A stretch of 48,869 bases of DNA from assembly GCA_029242935.1 (NCBI GenBank), contig JAQWSX010000043.1:1-48869 (forward strand). Direction: 5' to 3'. Origin of the DNA: Akkermansiaceae bacterium (GTDB lineage: Bacteria > Verrucomicrobiota > Verrucomicrobiia > Verrucomicrobiales > Akkermansiaceae). Under the pieces are notes generated by a model. That model was not told the DNA's origin. It saw only the letters and a program-made list of their open reading frames with translations, and did no database searches. This document shows positions 37,636 to 46,166 of this stretch, piece after piece; position 1 is the first letter of the stretch, and each line of letters starts with the position of its first letter. Made by a program: the position numbers and the translations under genes.

Positions 37636-38358
37636 ATGAAAGAAAAATTGATAGCCACAATGGCATTTTCAACCTTGGTCATATGGATCGCCCGGTCAGA
37701 ACCTGTCCCTGTCTTGTCTGATAACTGGCAAATTAAAACATCCAATGGACAGAAGATTCCTGCAGGCTGGGAACCTTTTAGTTTCGATAGTTTTGATGAA
37801 CAGGATCCCTTCCTTCTTCGTCGCAGCTCTTCATCTAAGTGGAATAAAAAGCAAAGTTGGAAAATAATGACAGCCGGATTCATAATTCCTGTAGGGTGGG
37901 AACCGTTTGGCTACGACGGAAACGATGAATCGGATCCGGTCCTACTGCGCCGGAGTTCTTCAACCAACTGGGATCTCAAGCAAAAATGGGAAATCAAGAC
38001 GGCGGGGCTAAAGATTCCAGTCGGCTGGGAACCCTTTGCTTATGATAGCAAAGATCAACTTGATCCGTTTCTTTTCCGCCGTTCTACGTCTGGAAAATGG
38101 GACAACAAACAAAAGTGGGAAGTCACGACTTCTAACGGACTAAATATTCCTGAAGGTTGGGAGCCCTTTGGCTATGATTGGAACGATCAATCCGATCCGT
38201 TCCTCCTGCGCCGATGCACGACAGGAAATTGGGATCCAAAGCAGAAATGGGAAGTCACAACTTCTAACGGACTAAAAATCCCTGCAGGATGGGAACCCTT
38301 TTCTTATGATAGTAAGGATCAATTTGATCCATTTCTACTCCGCCGCCGCATCAACTAA
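37636..38358 (+). CDS. Secreted GWEPF tandem-repeat protein, unknown family
   Basis: A 240-residue protein with N-terminal MKEKLIATMAFSTLVIWIARS, a probable signal peptide. The mature part is made of tandem units of 43, 43, 44 and 44 residues plus a truncated fifth. Each unit carries GWEPF.YD..D..DPFLLRR and then W..KQKWE..T.....IP. Trp, Asp and Arg positions are nearly invariant, which suggests a beta-rich or metal- or sugar-binding repeat held by aromatic residues. I recognise no family. The last unit stops just after LLRRR, so the array ends cleanly with the gene. A PEP-CTERM gene follows about 90 bases on. Confidence 0.82.
   Translation: MKEKLIATMAFSTLVIWIARSEPVPVLSDNWQIKTSNGQKIPAGWEPFSFDSFDEQDPFLLRRSSSSKWNKKQSWKIMTAGFIIPVGWEPFGYDGNDESDPVLLRRSSSTNWDLKQKWEIKTAGLKIPVGWEPFAYDSKDQLDPFLFRRSTSGKWDNKQKWEVTTSNGLNIPEGWEPFGYDWNDQSDPFLLRRCTTGNWDPKQKWEVTTSNGLKIPAGWEPFSYDSKDQFDPFLLRRRIN
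37783..38349 (+). repeat. Tandem ~129-132-bp coding repeats, 4.5 copies
   Basis: The DNA-level repeats underlie the GWEPF protein. The last two units are most alike, sharing the segment for KWEVTTSNGL and CTTCTAACGGACTAAA at both places, so the 3' copies arose latest. Start and end are approximate. Confidence 0.75.
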
Positions 38359-38449
38359 GTAGGTAGCGATCTTCGCCAGGCTCCTGAATCCGCTAAACAA
38401 AAGAAGACATAAATTTGACTCCGACCAACAAAAACAATAAATCTGCCCC

Positions 38450-39178
38450 ATGAACCACGGTTTTGGATTTGCCCTCGTTTTTCTTTCAGCCTCATCCGCA
38501 CTTCTTCCAGTGGGTGGTGCCATCATCAATCTAGTCCCAGGCGCCTCTAGGACCGACGACCCGGTGACTAATGTCGCAGATTGGACTCTTGATGCTGGAT
38601 ACGTGGTTGATGGAACCAATGATGTCATTTTCGAAGCAGGAGGAGACGGAACGGGCGTGGCACTTGTGGTAATCGGGTCCGACCTTACGGTTTACCAGGA
38701 TCGGGGAGATTATTTGGCCGCCTCACCCGCTGATGACTCCATGTTCTCCGTCGATATTTCCGAGTTCGCAGGTTCGGTAATTTCGATCCGACTTGATGCG
38801 GACCTTTCCACTGCGACCGACATTTTAACCGTCACCGCAACCGATGGATCATCAACAGTCACCAATGCGTTCACTCTCCCTGGCAATGTGGTGAATATTG
38901 CTGGTGGAAACGATACTGGCTTTGGGATGACGGCGGCTGATCTGGCAGGGATTGACGAAGATGCGAACCTGCTTCAATTCAATGCACCTTCATTTAAAGG
39001 AACCGGCGCAGATATTTTGGGAGCAGACTCACTTGCTGGAAACCTTTATGTCAACGAAGCCGCTCCAGCTACTATCCCTGCGACCAGCAGCTGGGGACTA
39101 ACAGCAGTTCCGGAGACTGGCTCAGCACTCTTGATTGGATTCGCAGGAATCTTGGCAGGCCTTCGCCGCAGACGCTAG
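38450..39178 (+). CDS. PEP-CTERM sorting-signal protein
   Basis: A 242-residue exported protein. The signal peptide is about residues 1-24 (MNHGFGFALVFLSASSALLPVGG). The C-terminus is a PEP-CTERM tripartite signal: VPETGSALLIGFAGILAGLRRRR, i.e. the VPE motif, a hydrophobic helix and a basic end. The middle is a beta-rich, Thr/Asp/Gly-rich body without a named domain, including DILTVTATDGSSTVTNAF. Such proteins are processed by exosortase, usually with extracellular polysaccharide production; no exosortase gene is in the window. Function of the body is unknown. Confidence 0.85.
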   Translation: MNHGFGFALVFLSASSALLPVGGAIINLVPGASRTDDPVTNVADWTLDAGYVVDGTNDVIFEAGGDGTGVALVVIGSDLTVYQDRGDYLAASPADDSMFSVDISEFAGSVISIRLDADLSTATDILTVTATDGSSTVTNAFTLPGNVVNIAGGNDTGFGMTAADLAGIDEDANLLQFNAPSFKGTGADILGADSLAGNLYVNEAAPATIPATSSWGLTAVPETGSALLIGFAGILAGLRRRR

Positions 39179-39344
39179 GAGCGATTCGTTATGGCCGCAC
39201 GTGTCAACCTATTCCTCTACCGGAATAAGCACAATGGAACCGGGAACAATCAGGGGCAGCAGCATGAAACCTCTTCCGGTCGCCAATAACATCTCACCTT
39301 TTTCCGCCCCACTCTCCCCTCTCCACTGCAAGTAAATTTCGAGT

Positions 39345-39359
39345 AGGATTAAAAATCCT
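39345..39359. terminator. Small hairpin between convergent genes
   Basis: AGGATT-AAA-AATCCT, six pairs and a 3-base loop, lies between the PEP-CTERM gene and the converging lipoprotein gene. On the plus strand TTTG follows. Weak but suitably placed. Confidence 0.3.
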
Positions 39360-39388
39360 TTGTTCCTTCGAAGAAGTAAATAACTCAG

Positions 39389-39880
39389 TTAACGCCGACC
39401 TGCAGCATTGAGCCGAGTGACGCGATAGGTAGCACCTTGCGACAATAACTTGACCTCATCACCGGCAACGATCGGGGCCGCCTTAGGATCAATTGCTTGC
39501 ACAACCGAGATCACCTCACCTTTCTCTAGCCGAATCGTGTATTCACGACCACTAGCGCGTGTTCTGGCTTCTTCTATTTTCGCTCCCACAACTGAACCCA
39601 CGGCACCCCCCAACACTGCCGCAATCTTCCCCCCTGCACCGCTGCCCGTGTTACGGCCAGCTATCCCACCCACAGCGCCACCTACAATCTCCCCTGCGCC
39701 ACTTTTTGTTCCTTCTATGACAACCTCGGCTACCTCTAATACTTTGCCAATTTTAACCTGTTGTAAAACACGGGCTTCACGACGCGAATAACTAGTGCCG
39801 GTTTGAGTCGCCGGAACGCAACTTAACAGTTGGAATACCAAGGCTGCGCAGAGCAGTCGGATTAAGGATGTGAACGACAT
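39389..39880 (-). CDS. Glycine-zipper outer-membrane lipoprotein (SlyB-like)
   Basis: A 163-residue lipoprotein. The signal peptide ends in the lipobox LLSC (Cys21). The centre is a glycine-zipper segment, GAGEIVGGAVGGIAGRNTGSGAGGKIAAVLGGAVGSVVGAKIEE, as in SlyB, Pcp and related outer-membrane lipoproteins. The C-terminal part (YTIRLEKGEVISVVQ..AGDEVKLLSQGATYRVTR) resembles the conserved SlyB tail, where beta strands follow the zipper. SlyB proteins stabilise the outer membrane under stress; that role here is inferred. The gene stands alone on the minus strand. Confidence 0.86.
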   Translation of the reverse strand: MSFTSLIRLLCAALVFQLLSCVPATQTGTSYSRREARVLQQVKIGKVLEVAEVVIEGTKSGAGEIVGGAVGGIAGRNTGSGAGGKIAAVLGGAVGSVVGAKIEEARTRASGREYTIRLEKGEVISVVQAIDPKAAPIVAGDEVKLLSQGATYRVTRLNAAGRR

Positions 39881-40108
39881 ACCTGAAATCTACTAAGAGA
39901 ACTCTCGCAAGTCAATCTCATGCCACTCTACTCGTTTCGTTCCCTGACAACCGAAGACAAGCTCGTTGGCATTTACGTTTAAAAAACACAGTCAGAACAC
40001 CCCCCCTCATTACAGGCACCTCTATTGGTGACCGTTTATGGGGTCTCCATCCCTTTCAGCTAAAAGAAACTTCCTAGCAAAGGCCTCTCTGCTCGTCTAG
40101 CCTGGCTC

Positions 40109-40681
40109 ATGGTTCACCTGAAAATTCTTCTTTGCTATTTTAGCCTCGGATTAGGTTCACTTTCTTTTGGCTCGAAGTCCCCTCCATCAACGCCCGTGGC
40201 AGTTACTATTGATGTGCCCAGCCCAGCTTGGACGATCAAAATCAGCAGGATCTACACAAAAACGAACAAGCTCCTCGTCGTGTGCCAAGCTCAGAAAAAA
40301 GAAGGCTTAGCTGCAGCCGTAATGTCAAAAGCTAAAGCATCAGTAAATATGCCAAGAAAGTTCCAAAAACTTCCTCGTGAAATCTATGTCACGGGACAGA
40401 CTTGGAATTATAGTGAAGGATATAAAGCTGTCACAGCTGAGGAGTTAGCAAAATTACTAGTTGGCGCTTCTGAAGTTTATTCACCGCCCAAACAGCTTAA
40501 TGAAAAATCTTTCATTGGCCTAACTCTAGACGAAGCACAAGCCCTTGCGAAAATTAATAAACGACCATCTCGGGTGGTAGAAATCGATGGCAAACCACAA
40601 GCCATAACAGCGGACTATCGCCCAGAGCGCTTCAACTTTTCTATCAAAAATGGAAAAGTTATTCGAGTCAACAAAGGCTAG
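40109..40681 (+). CDS. Secreted protein with I78-type peptidase-inhibitor-like C-terminus
   Basis: A 190-residue protein with signal peptide MVHLKILLCYFSLGLGSLSFG. Residues about 25-120 have no named domain. The C-terminal ~65 residues, FIGLTLDEAQALAKINKRPSRVVEIDGKP.. then TADYRPERFNFSIKNGKVIRV, follow the potato-inhibitor-I-like I78 pattern: G-x-x-x-x-x-A-x-x-x-A, R-V-V, and DYRPxRxN. I78 proteins inhibit serine peptidases. The match is by eye and moderate. The first half may be a separate domain that places the inhibitor in the envelope. Confidence 0.72.
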   Translation: MVHLKILLCYFSLGLGSLSFGSKSPPSTPVAVTIDVPSPAWTIKISRIYTKTNKLLVVCQAQKKEGLAAAVMSKAKASVNMPRKFQKLPREIYVTGQTWNYSEGYKAVTAEELAKLLVGASEVYSPPKQLNEKSFIGLTLDEAQALAKINKRPSRVVEIDGKPQAITADYRPERFNFSIKNGKVIRVNKG

Positions 40682-40818
40682 CGACCGCGTCGCTATCACC
40701 ACTCGGGAAATCTCTCCCTCGAACTTCAGTGACACAAATTTCGTCTGTTTCCCGCTTAAAGGTTTAGGAGGGTTCGCTCAACAGCGTCGCGGACCATAAC
40801 CGTTTAACTATTGAGCTT

Positions 40819-41184
40819 ATGAGACTTGCAATTGAAGCAGATGTTAGCCTTACGGGTGTGTTTATGGAGGAAGAACAAATCACCCTCAGTTATGAAGGAG
40901 AGATCGGTAAATATGGCCGTGTCTATTTTAGTCACAAATTGACCCCCTCGAATTCACAAGAAACAAAGGGTAGCTTTACAGGGTTCGCTAGGACTGTTCT
41001 GAATGATGGCGGTTCAATACGAGGGACACTTTCTGGAGTATGGAAAAGAAGCGGTCCAAATTTTCGCATTCATAGCTTGGATGACGCGATCGGTATTGAA
41101 GATCAAAATTACGTCGATATCACTGTCGACATTGTCACCAAGAAAGGATCATTAAAACTGTTCAATCTCTACGAACACTGGTGA
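40819..41184 (+). CDS. Small hypothetical protein, beta-rich
   Basis: 121 residues starting at ATG 40819, without signal peptide. Alternating hydrophobic residues suggest beta strands: EEQITLSYEGEIGKYGRVYFSHKLT, GSFTGFARTVLNDGGSIRGTLSGVWKRSG and NYVDITVDIVTKKGSLKLFNLYEHW. The pattern with a central GSIRGTLSG turn recalls small lipocalin-like or calycin barrels, but no family can be named. Codon choice looks coding. It stands alone, 137 bases after the preceding gene, with no ribosome-binding site that I can identify. Confidence 0.6.
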   Translation: MRLAIEADVSLTGVFMEEEQITLSYEGEIGKYGRVYFSHKLTPSNSQETKGSFTGFARTVLNDGGSIRGTLSGVWKRSGPNFRIHSLDDAIGIEDQNYVDITVDIVTKKGSLKLFNLYEHW

Positions 41185-41467
41185 TCAAAATGTTTGTTTA
41201 ATTTCTGATGATCGACATCAACCCGACAACCGGACTAAAACTAGCCCTCCGTTTTACCAAAAGAAACTCCCGAGCGCGCAACTTCAAAAATCACCCTCGC
41301 TAATCGCGCGCAAACTCCTACTTGTAATACCTTTTCTCCTCACAGGATCCACGCACCAGATCAACGAATACGTCGCCAAGGACACTCGTCAACACCCCGA
41401 GGGGCGAGCGAATCAGCCACGACTCTCACTCCTCAAATCGCTCCCGCTGCTTACCTCTATCAGCGCA

Positions 41468-41575
41468 TCATGGCCCGTGAAAGGAATGATCAAGAGCCCT
41501 GCCGAGCCCAAATTCCCCCGCGCAACCGACAAGGAAAACAGAAAGCAGAAGAACTAGGAACAGTTTCAATTTCAT
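41468..41575 (-). CDS. Very small lipoprotein (35 residues)
   Basis: Starting at ATG 41575 the frame encodes MKLKLFLVLLLSVFLVGCAGEF and thirteen more residues, stopping at TGA 41470-41468. It has a textbook lipoprotein signal: two lysines, a leucine-rich core and the lipobox LVGC at residues 15-18, giving an 18-residue mature peptide resembling entericidin-sized lipoproteins. Upstream lies a palindromic promoter-like region (41593-41622). It could be a true micro-lipoprotein or the remnant of a longer gene cut by the stop; the codons after the TGA do not resume a recognisable protein. Confidence 0.5.
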   Translation of the reverse strand: MKLKLFLVLLLSVFLVGCAGEFGLGRALDHSFHGP

Positions 41576-41592
41576 GATGTTTTTTGTAATTG

Positions 41593-41622
41593 TTATAAGA
41601 CGCTATCCACAGCCTTATAAGG
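41593..41622 (-). promoter_or_regulatory. Palindromic AT-rich element upstream of the small lipoprotein gene
   Basis: The perfect 10-bp palindrome CCTTATAAGG (41613-41622) and a second TTATAAG/CTTATAA inverted pair (41593-41599 with 41614-41620) lie about 20-50 bases before the ATG at 41575. TATAAC on the minus strand could be a -10. It may be an operator; no regulator is known. Confidence 0.3.
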
Positions 41623-41702
41623 ATATTAATAATCCAGATTGTCCGACTTCCTTACACAGGGCGACTCGCTTATATTTCTGCTCGAAAGCAAGTAATCAGT
41701 GA

Positions 41703-42272
41703 TCAGGGAGATACCTTCTTGTAGAGATCTTTGAGCTCACCAAGTGGTTTCCCATCCAGCTTAATGTTTTTCGATCTTAGCATGAACGATCTCCCATCAT
41801 TCGAAAAAACCCATTTTATATCACCCGTAATCACCCCACCACCTTTCTGGGCACCATCAACTTTCTCGCCATACTCCGTATCGCTTATCTTAAAGAGAGT
41901 CCCATAGCCAACCGTTCCGCCACTCGTAAGGTATAGACTTCGGATCTGAGATGTGGACGGATGGTAGTATAACCTCCAAGCGCTTTCCTCTGTCCCCTGC
42001 ATCGATTTCATCTCCAAAGCAGCCCCATCTAGGATACGAGTAACCTTGGTGTGGCCCTTGACCGTCTCTCCTCGAACCGCATTTGCACCTGGCCACTCGT
42101 TTATCCAAAGGATATCTGTATTCCAACGTCCCTCGAGGAGCCCACACAGTTCCCTGAACTCTTTAAGAGTCGAAGTCTTCACCGATAATTTTTCGTGATG
42201 ATCAGCAAAAACAGGGCTCATGGAAGTCACGCTCAGAAGCGCCGAAAGAAGCAATTTTTTCATTTTTTTCAT
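41703..42272 (-). CDS. Secreted hypothetical protein, possibly lipocalin-like
   Basis: 189 residues with signal peptide MKKMKKLLLSALLSVTSMSPVFA. The mature part begins DHHEKLSVKTSTLKEFRELCGLLEGRW, then NEWPGANAVRGETVKGHTKVTRILDGAALEMKSMQGTEESAWRLYYHPSTSQI. Phrases such as LLEGRW and the later GDIKWVFSNDGRSFMLRS resemble DUF1579-type proteins, where LxGxW starts a beta-barrel; this is only a resemblance. No enzyme motif is seen. Isolated gene on the minus strand. Confidence 0.7.
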   Translation of the reverse strand: MKKMKKLLLSALLSVTSMSPVFADHHEKLSVKTSTLKEFRELCGLLEGRWNTDILWINEWPGANAVRGETVKGHTKVTRILDGAALEMKSMQGTEESAWRLYYHPSTSQIRSLYLTSGGTVGYGTLFKISDTEYGEKVDGAQKGGGVITGDIKWVFSNDGRSFMLRSKNIKLDGKPLGELKDLYKKVSP

Positions 42273-42535
42273 TACGTTTTATTTTTGAGAGATAATTCCA
42301 ATAGCGTCTCTTTTGTTCATGCGTAGATATGATCAATTTTGTGTCATCAAGATTTCTCAAAACGAAAGATCTCTATCTTTTATGAGATTCCCCGGCCAAA
42401 ATCATACCCTTCCCCTAGTAAGTTCAGGGTAACCTACCCCCCTGAAAGTAACCTCCTAAGAGTCACTCAAAGTTCCTACACAAAGCACCTTCAAAATTTC
42501 TGGAGTTTAGCGATGCGTTTTCTATTATTCAGTTC

Positions 42536-43666
42536 ATGAACAAAAAACCAGATTCGAGCATTTTCTCAACAGGGCGCCGTAATTTCATTACCGGAGCGAC
42601 CGCCGCAATGGCTGCCGCGATCACCGCCAAAAAAACCGCTGCCGAAACGCCGCGCGATTGGACGGGCGTTATCCCGACGCGCTATCCTGACCCCGATATT
42701 GTTTCACTCGACGATCGCTTCAATAAGCTCAAGCTTGGCAACACTCCGATCCAACGCATTTACCATTCACCGGACATGCTCTGGGCCGAAGGGCCAGCTT
42801 GGAACGGCGTGGGCCGTTATCTCTTGTGGAGCGATATCCCGAATAATGTTCAGCACCGTTGGCTAGAAGAAGACGGCCATGTCACCAAGCAATTTCGCTA
42901 CCCGAGCGGTAACAGCAACGGCAACACTTTTGATTTCCAAGGACGGCAGATTTCTTGTCAACACGGCCCGCGAAAGGTCGTTCGCTACGAATACGATGGC
43001 AGCATCACGGTCTTAGCTGAGAAATTCGAAGGCAAATCACTCAACGCACCGAATGACGCAATCGTCCATCCGGAAGATGGCTCAATTTGGTTCACCGACC
43101 CAGGTTATGGCGGCCTCATGAATTACGAAGGCACTCGCGCAACGAACGGGTCAGTTCGTCCTTATCAAAAGGAAGCAGTCTATCGTATTGACGCCAAAGA
43201 CGGAAAAATCACAAAGCTAACCGACGAAATCTTCAAGCCAAATGGCCTCTGTTTTTCCCCAGACTACAAAAAGCTCTACGTCGCTGACACTGGTGCAAGT
43301 CATTATCCAGATGCTCCGAAAAATATTAAAGTTTGGGATATCGAAAGTACAAAGAGACTGAAGAACGGCCGCGAGTTTGCCTCCATGACGCTGGAAGTCG
43401 ACGGCGAGAAAAAAGCTGGTTTTGCTGACGGAATCCGCGCCGATGAATACGGTAACATTTGGGCCAGCGCCGGCTGGGTGGGAGACGGTTACGATGGTGT
43501 CCACATCTTCGCGAATGAGGACGGACAGCGAATTGGACAAATTTTACTTCCAGAAATTTGCTCAAACGTCTGCTTCGGCGGAACCAAGCGAAATCGGCTC
43601 TTTATGACCGCCAGCACTTCGGTTTACTCGATGTATACAGAGACAAAAGGCGCTCACATCAGTTGA
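42536..43666 (+). CDS. SMP-30/gluconolactonase-family lactonase, Tat-exported
   Basis: A 376-residue beta-propeller lactonase. The N-terminus has a twin-arginine motif, TGRRNFITGATAAMAAAITA, so the protein is exported folded. Family landmarks are the metal Glu in WAEGPAWNG, WSDIPNNVQHRW, SNGNTFDFQGRQISCQHG, LNAPNDAIVHPEDGSIWFTDPGYGG with the metal-binding Asn, KPNGLCFSPDYKKLYVADTG and the second metal Asp in GFADGIRADEYGNIW. SMP-30 enzymes hydrolyse aldonolactones such as gluconolactone; secreted Verrucomicrobial forms likely act on sugars from polysaccharides. All metal ligands appear present. Confidence 0.9.
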   Translation: MNKKPDSSIFSTGRRNFITGATAAMAAAITAKKTAAETPRDWTGVIPTRYPDPDIVSLDDRFNKLKLGNTPIQRIYHSPDMLWAEGPAWNGVGRYLLWSDIPNNVQHRWLEEDGHVTKQFRYPSGNSNGNTFDFQGRQISCQHGPRKVVRYEYDGSITVLAEKFEGKSLNAPNDAIVHPEDGSIWFTDPGYGGLMNYEGTRATNGSVRPYQKEAVYRIDAKDGKITKLTDEIFKPNGLCFSPDYKKLYVADTGASHYPDAPKNIKVWDIESTKRLKNGREFASMTLEVDGEKKAGFADGIRADEYGNIWASAGWVGDGYDGVHIFANEDGQRIGQILLPEICSNVCFGGTKRNRLFMTASTSVYSMYTETKGAHIS

Positions 43667-43854
43667 GATTTTAGTTTACAATAACTCTTTTACGCGGCCT
43701 CTCAGGAAGAAAACCAACCACTTTATCCAGAGAGTTTCTCGGACTGGTATTATCTTCGCGAGACTACCTTTACTGTAGGGTTTTGTTCGCATTGTAGGCC
43801 AATCGAGAAAACTATACGAAGGACCATGACCTTCGGTATTTATATTTGTTTATC

Positions 43855-44922
43855 ATGCATAACCCTCGAAATCCTATCATTACTCGACAAGCGAGGGAAT
43901 GGCCTGGTCCTATGATATCCGATACCAACAGCAATAGCAGTCCCCCCACTTCCTCAATAAGCCCTTCTCCCAATCCTCACGACTCTGACTTCTTTTTCCT
44001 CCCCACTCAAAAGATATTACTGTCCCTCATGGGAATATTGGGAAATATACTCCTAACATCATGCCATGGTCCACCTGGACCAGTGACACTAGCAACAAAG
44101 CTAGAAACAAGGGTCGCCGAGCTAGACGGTGAGGTCGGACTTTACGTCCACCACCTGCAGAAGAATCACTCGGTCCTCATAAATGCGGACGAGCTATTCC
44201 CCGCAGCCAGTATGATAAAGATCCCCATCCTAGCCTCGATCCTCGACAAGGTAGAGCGCGACAAACTTGGCTACCAAGACAAATTGACCTACACCAAAGA
44301 CCGCCTCTACCCCGGTGAAGATTTACTTGGCTCATTCGCTAACAACCAAAAGTTGACGCTCGAAAAGTTAGTTTTCCTTATGATCACAACCAGCGACAAC
44401 ACCGCTGCAGCCTGGTGTCAGGAATTAGCAGGGACTGGCACGACCATCAACACCTGGCTTAAGGAAAAAGGATTCTCGCGCACACGCCTCAACTCTCGCA
44501 CGCCCGGACGTACAGACGCACGGGACCGCTACGGATGGGGGCAAACAACTCCGCGTGAAATGGCACAGCTGCTGATACGCATTCGCAACCGTAAGCTTAT
44601 TTCGGCCGCGGCTGACGAGGAGATGGCACGCGCTATGGGCCGAATCTACTGGGACGGCGAAGCTCTTTCATCAGTTCCACCATCGATCGCAACGATAAGT
44701 AAGCAGGGTGCAATCAATGCGTCGCGTAGCGAGGTTGTATTAGTCCATGCTCCACACGGAGACTACGTGTTTTGTATTATAACCAAAAACCAGAAAGATC
44801 AGTCATGGAAACATGACAACCAGGGCTTTTCACTCCTAAGGGACATCTCCAAGATCCTGTGGGATTACTTCGAACCGCAACAACCCTACTCACCCGCCAG
44901 CGGCAGCGAGCAATACCGCTAA
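43855..44922 (+). CDS. Class A beta-lactamase-fold serine hydrolase, probable lipoprotein
   Basis: About 355 residues from ATG 43855; TTG 43846, ATG 43912 or a later ATG near 44029 are alternatives. A lipobox-like LLTSC sits after the hydrophobic KILLSLMGILGNI, so the mature protein starts there and the upstream ~50 residues are probably over-read. The serine motif is AASMIKIPIL (S-x-x-K), then TTSDNTAAAW (SDN) and SKQGAIN (K-x-G, with Gln for Thr). The omega-loop E-x-x-L-N motif is lost: the aligned place reads RTRLN, so the deacylating Glu is Arg. That argues against an efficient penicillin-hydrolysing enzyme and for a wall peptidase or other hydrolase. Confidence 0.8.
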   Translation: MHNPRNPIITRQAREWPGPMISDTNSNSSPPTSSISPSPNPHDSDFFFLPTQKILLSLMGILGNILLTSCHGPPGPVTLATKLETRVAELDGEVGLYVHHLQKNHSVLINADELFPAASMIKIPILASILDKVERDKLGYQDKLTYTKDRLYPGEDLLGSFANNQKLTLEKLVFLMITTSDNTAAAWCQELAGTGTTINTWLKEKGFSRTRLNSRTPGRTDARDRYGWGQTTPREMAQLLIRIRNRKLISAAADEEMARAMGRIYWDGEALSSVPPSIATISKQGAINASRSEVVLVHAPHGDYVFCIITKNQKDQSWKHDNQGFSLLRDISKILWDYFEPQQPYSPASGSEQYR

Positions 44923-45210
44923 TCCCGCACAGCAAGCTCGCAGACTATTTTTTTGGATGCGTAAATACCCTCTTCATTACCGATCTGATTAGCGTTTACA
45001 GGTCTATCGTAAAAACCATACCTCCCAGAGATTCGGGTAAAACAGAACGGATCCCAACACTACGCCAACAACCAAAGGAGGATCGACTCTTTTAAAGTCC
45101 TCTATTTTTAGATAGCGCCGATCTAAAATCGAGAAAGATCTGAAATACGATCTCTTAATTGCTCTGAATCTTAAGCTTGTGAGACATTGCAAAACCCTCA
45201 CATTGACGAA

Positions 45211-45978
45211 ATGAAAATGTTGTCGACTCGCTTTGTAGCCACATTTACCGCCTCTTTTACTTTGAGCTTTCAAGCTGTAGCGGCAGAAGAGCAAGCAAAG
45301 GTGCACCCATCCACCACTCCCGAGGTTCGCCTAGCCTCCTGGTGGTTCAACCGTCACGCGGAGAAGATCGCCGAGATTGAGAAGTCCAATAATCCAAAAG
45401 ATGAACGTAAGGTCGAGCTGCTTATAGTAGGTGATTCTATCACAAACAACTTTGACAAAAAGGGCCCCGGCGAGCCGGTCTGGAAAAAACACTTCGCTCC
45501 GCTCAACGCACTGAACTTGGGCTTTGGAGGAGATCGCACCAATCATGTTCTTTGGCGCCTCGACCACCTTCCCAAAATAAAACCAGCCCCTTTGGCTGCC
45601 TCATTAATGATTGGCACCAACAACATTTGCTGGGGTAGCGACAAGCCCAAACAAGCTGCCGAAGGAGTCCAAGAAATCACCCGAAAACTCAACGCTATGT
45701 ATCCCGAGATGAAAATACTTGTCTTGGGTGTTTTCCCTCGCCGGGAGCAACCCAATCACCCACACCGCAGGCAAATTGTAGAACTCAACTCCTACCTACC
45801 CGACTTACTTAAAGATATCCCAAACGTCAGCTTCATGGATATTGGGACCGAATTTCTCGATGAGAAGGGAGTTCTTTCAAGGGAGATGATGCCCGACACA
45901 ACCCACCCAAGTGAAAAGGCGCACGAAATCTGGGCCAAGTCGATTATCCCCAAGCTCAAAGAAATGATGGGTAACTAA
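45211..45978 (+). CDS. Secreted SGNH/GDSL-type esterase
   Basis: 255 residues from ATG 45211 (a TTG at 45187 is possible), signal peptide MKMLSTRFVATFTASFTLSFQAVA. The four SGNH blocks are present: Ser in LLIVGDSITNNF, Gly in LNLGFGGDRTNHVLWRL, Asn in LMIGTNNICWG, and the Asp-x-x-His in MPDTTHPSEKAHEIWA. The sequence resembles platelet-activating-factor-acetylhydrolase-like GDSL proteins, which in Planctomycetes and Verrucomicrobia often deacetylate sugars. The substrate is unknown. It lies 188 bases before the Sec thioredoxin-like gene on the same strand. Confidence 0.88.
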   Translation: MKMLSTRFVATFTASFTLSFQAVAAEEQAKVHPSTTPEVRLASWWFNRHAEKIAEIEKSNNPKDERKVELLIVGDSITNNFDKKGPGEPVWKKHFAPLNALNLGFGGDRTNHVLWRLDHLPKIKPAPLAASLMIGTNNICWGSDKPKQAAEGVQEITRKLNAMYPEMKILVLGVFPRREQPNHPHRRQIVELNSYLPDLLKDIPNVSFMDIGTEFLDEKGVLSREMMPDTTHPSEKAHEIWAKSIIPKLKEMMGN

Positions 45979-46166
45979 AGTAGGATCTTCTTCCCTTTAG
46001 TAACTGGGAACGCGTCTTGTTCTCCTCTTTAGATCTCAAGCGTGACGAAGACTTAATCCTGCACTCCTCCCCAAGCTTAATTTTTAGAATCACCACCCAA
46101 AAAAGAGAACTATTTCTCGTGGACTTGGATGTTTCTTTATTAGGGGGAAATTGGTATCATCCTAGA

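Noticed and set aside
41468-41470. TGA ending the 35-residue lipoprotein as a third selenocysteine codon
   Set aside because: The frame after it is short and featureless, no conserved cysteine position is involved, and I see no hairpin of the SECIS form.
40814-45192. Two similar stretches, AGCTTATGAGACTTGCAA (40814) and AGCTTGTGAGACATTGCAA (45174), both just before genes
   Set aside because: One mismatch and one insertion over 18 bases is expected several times by chance in a window this size; no third copy was found.
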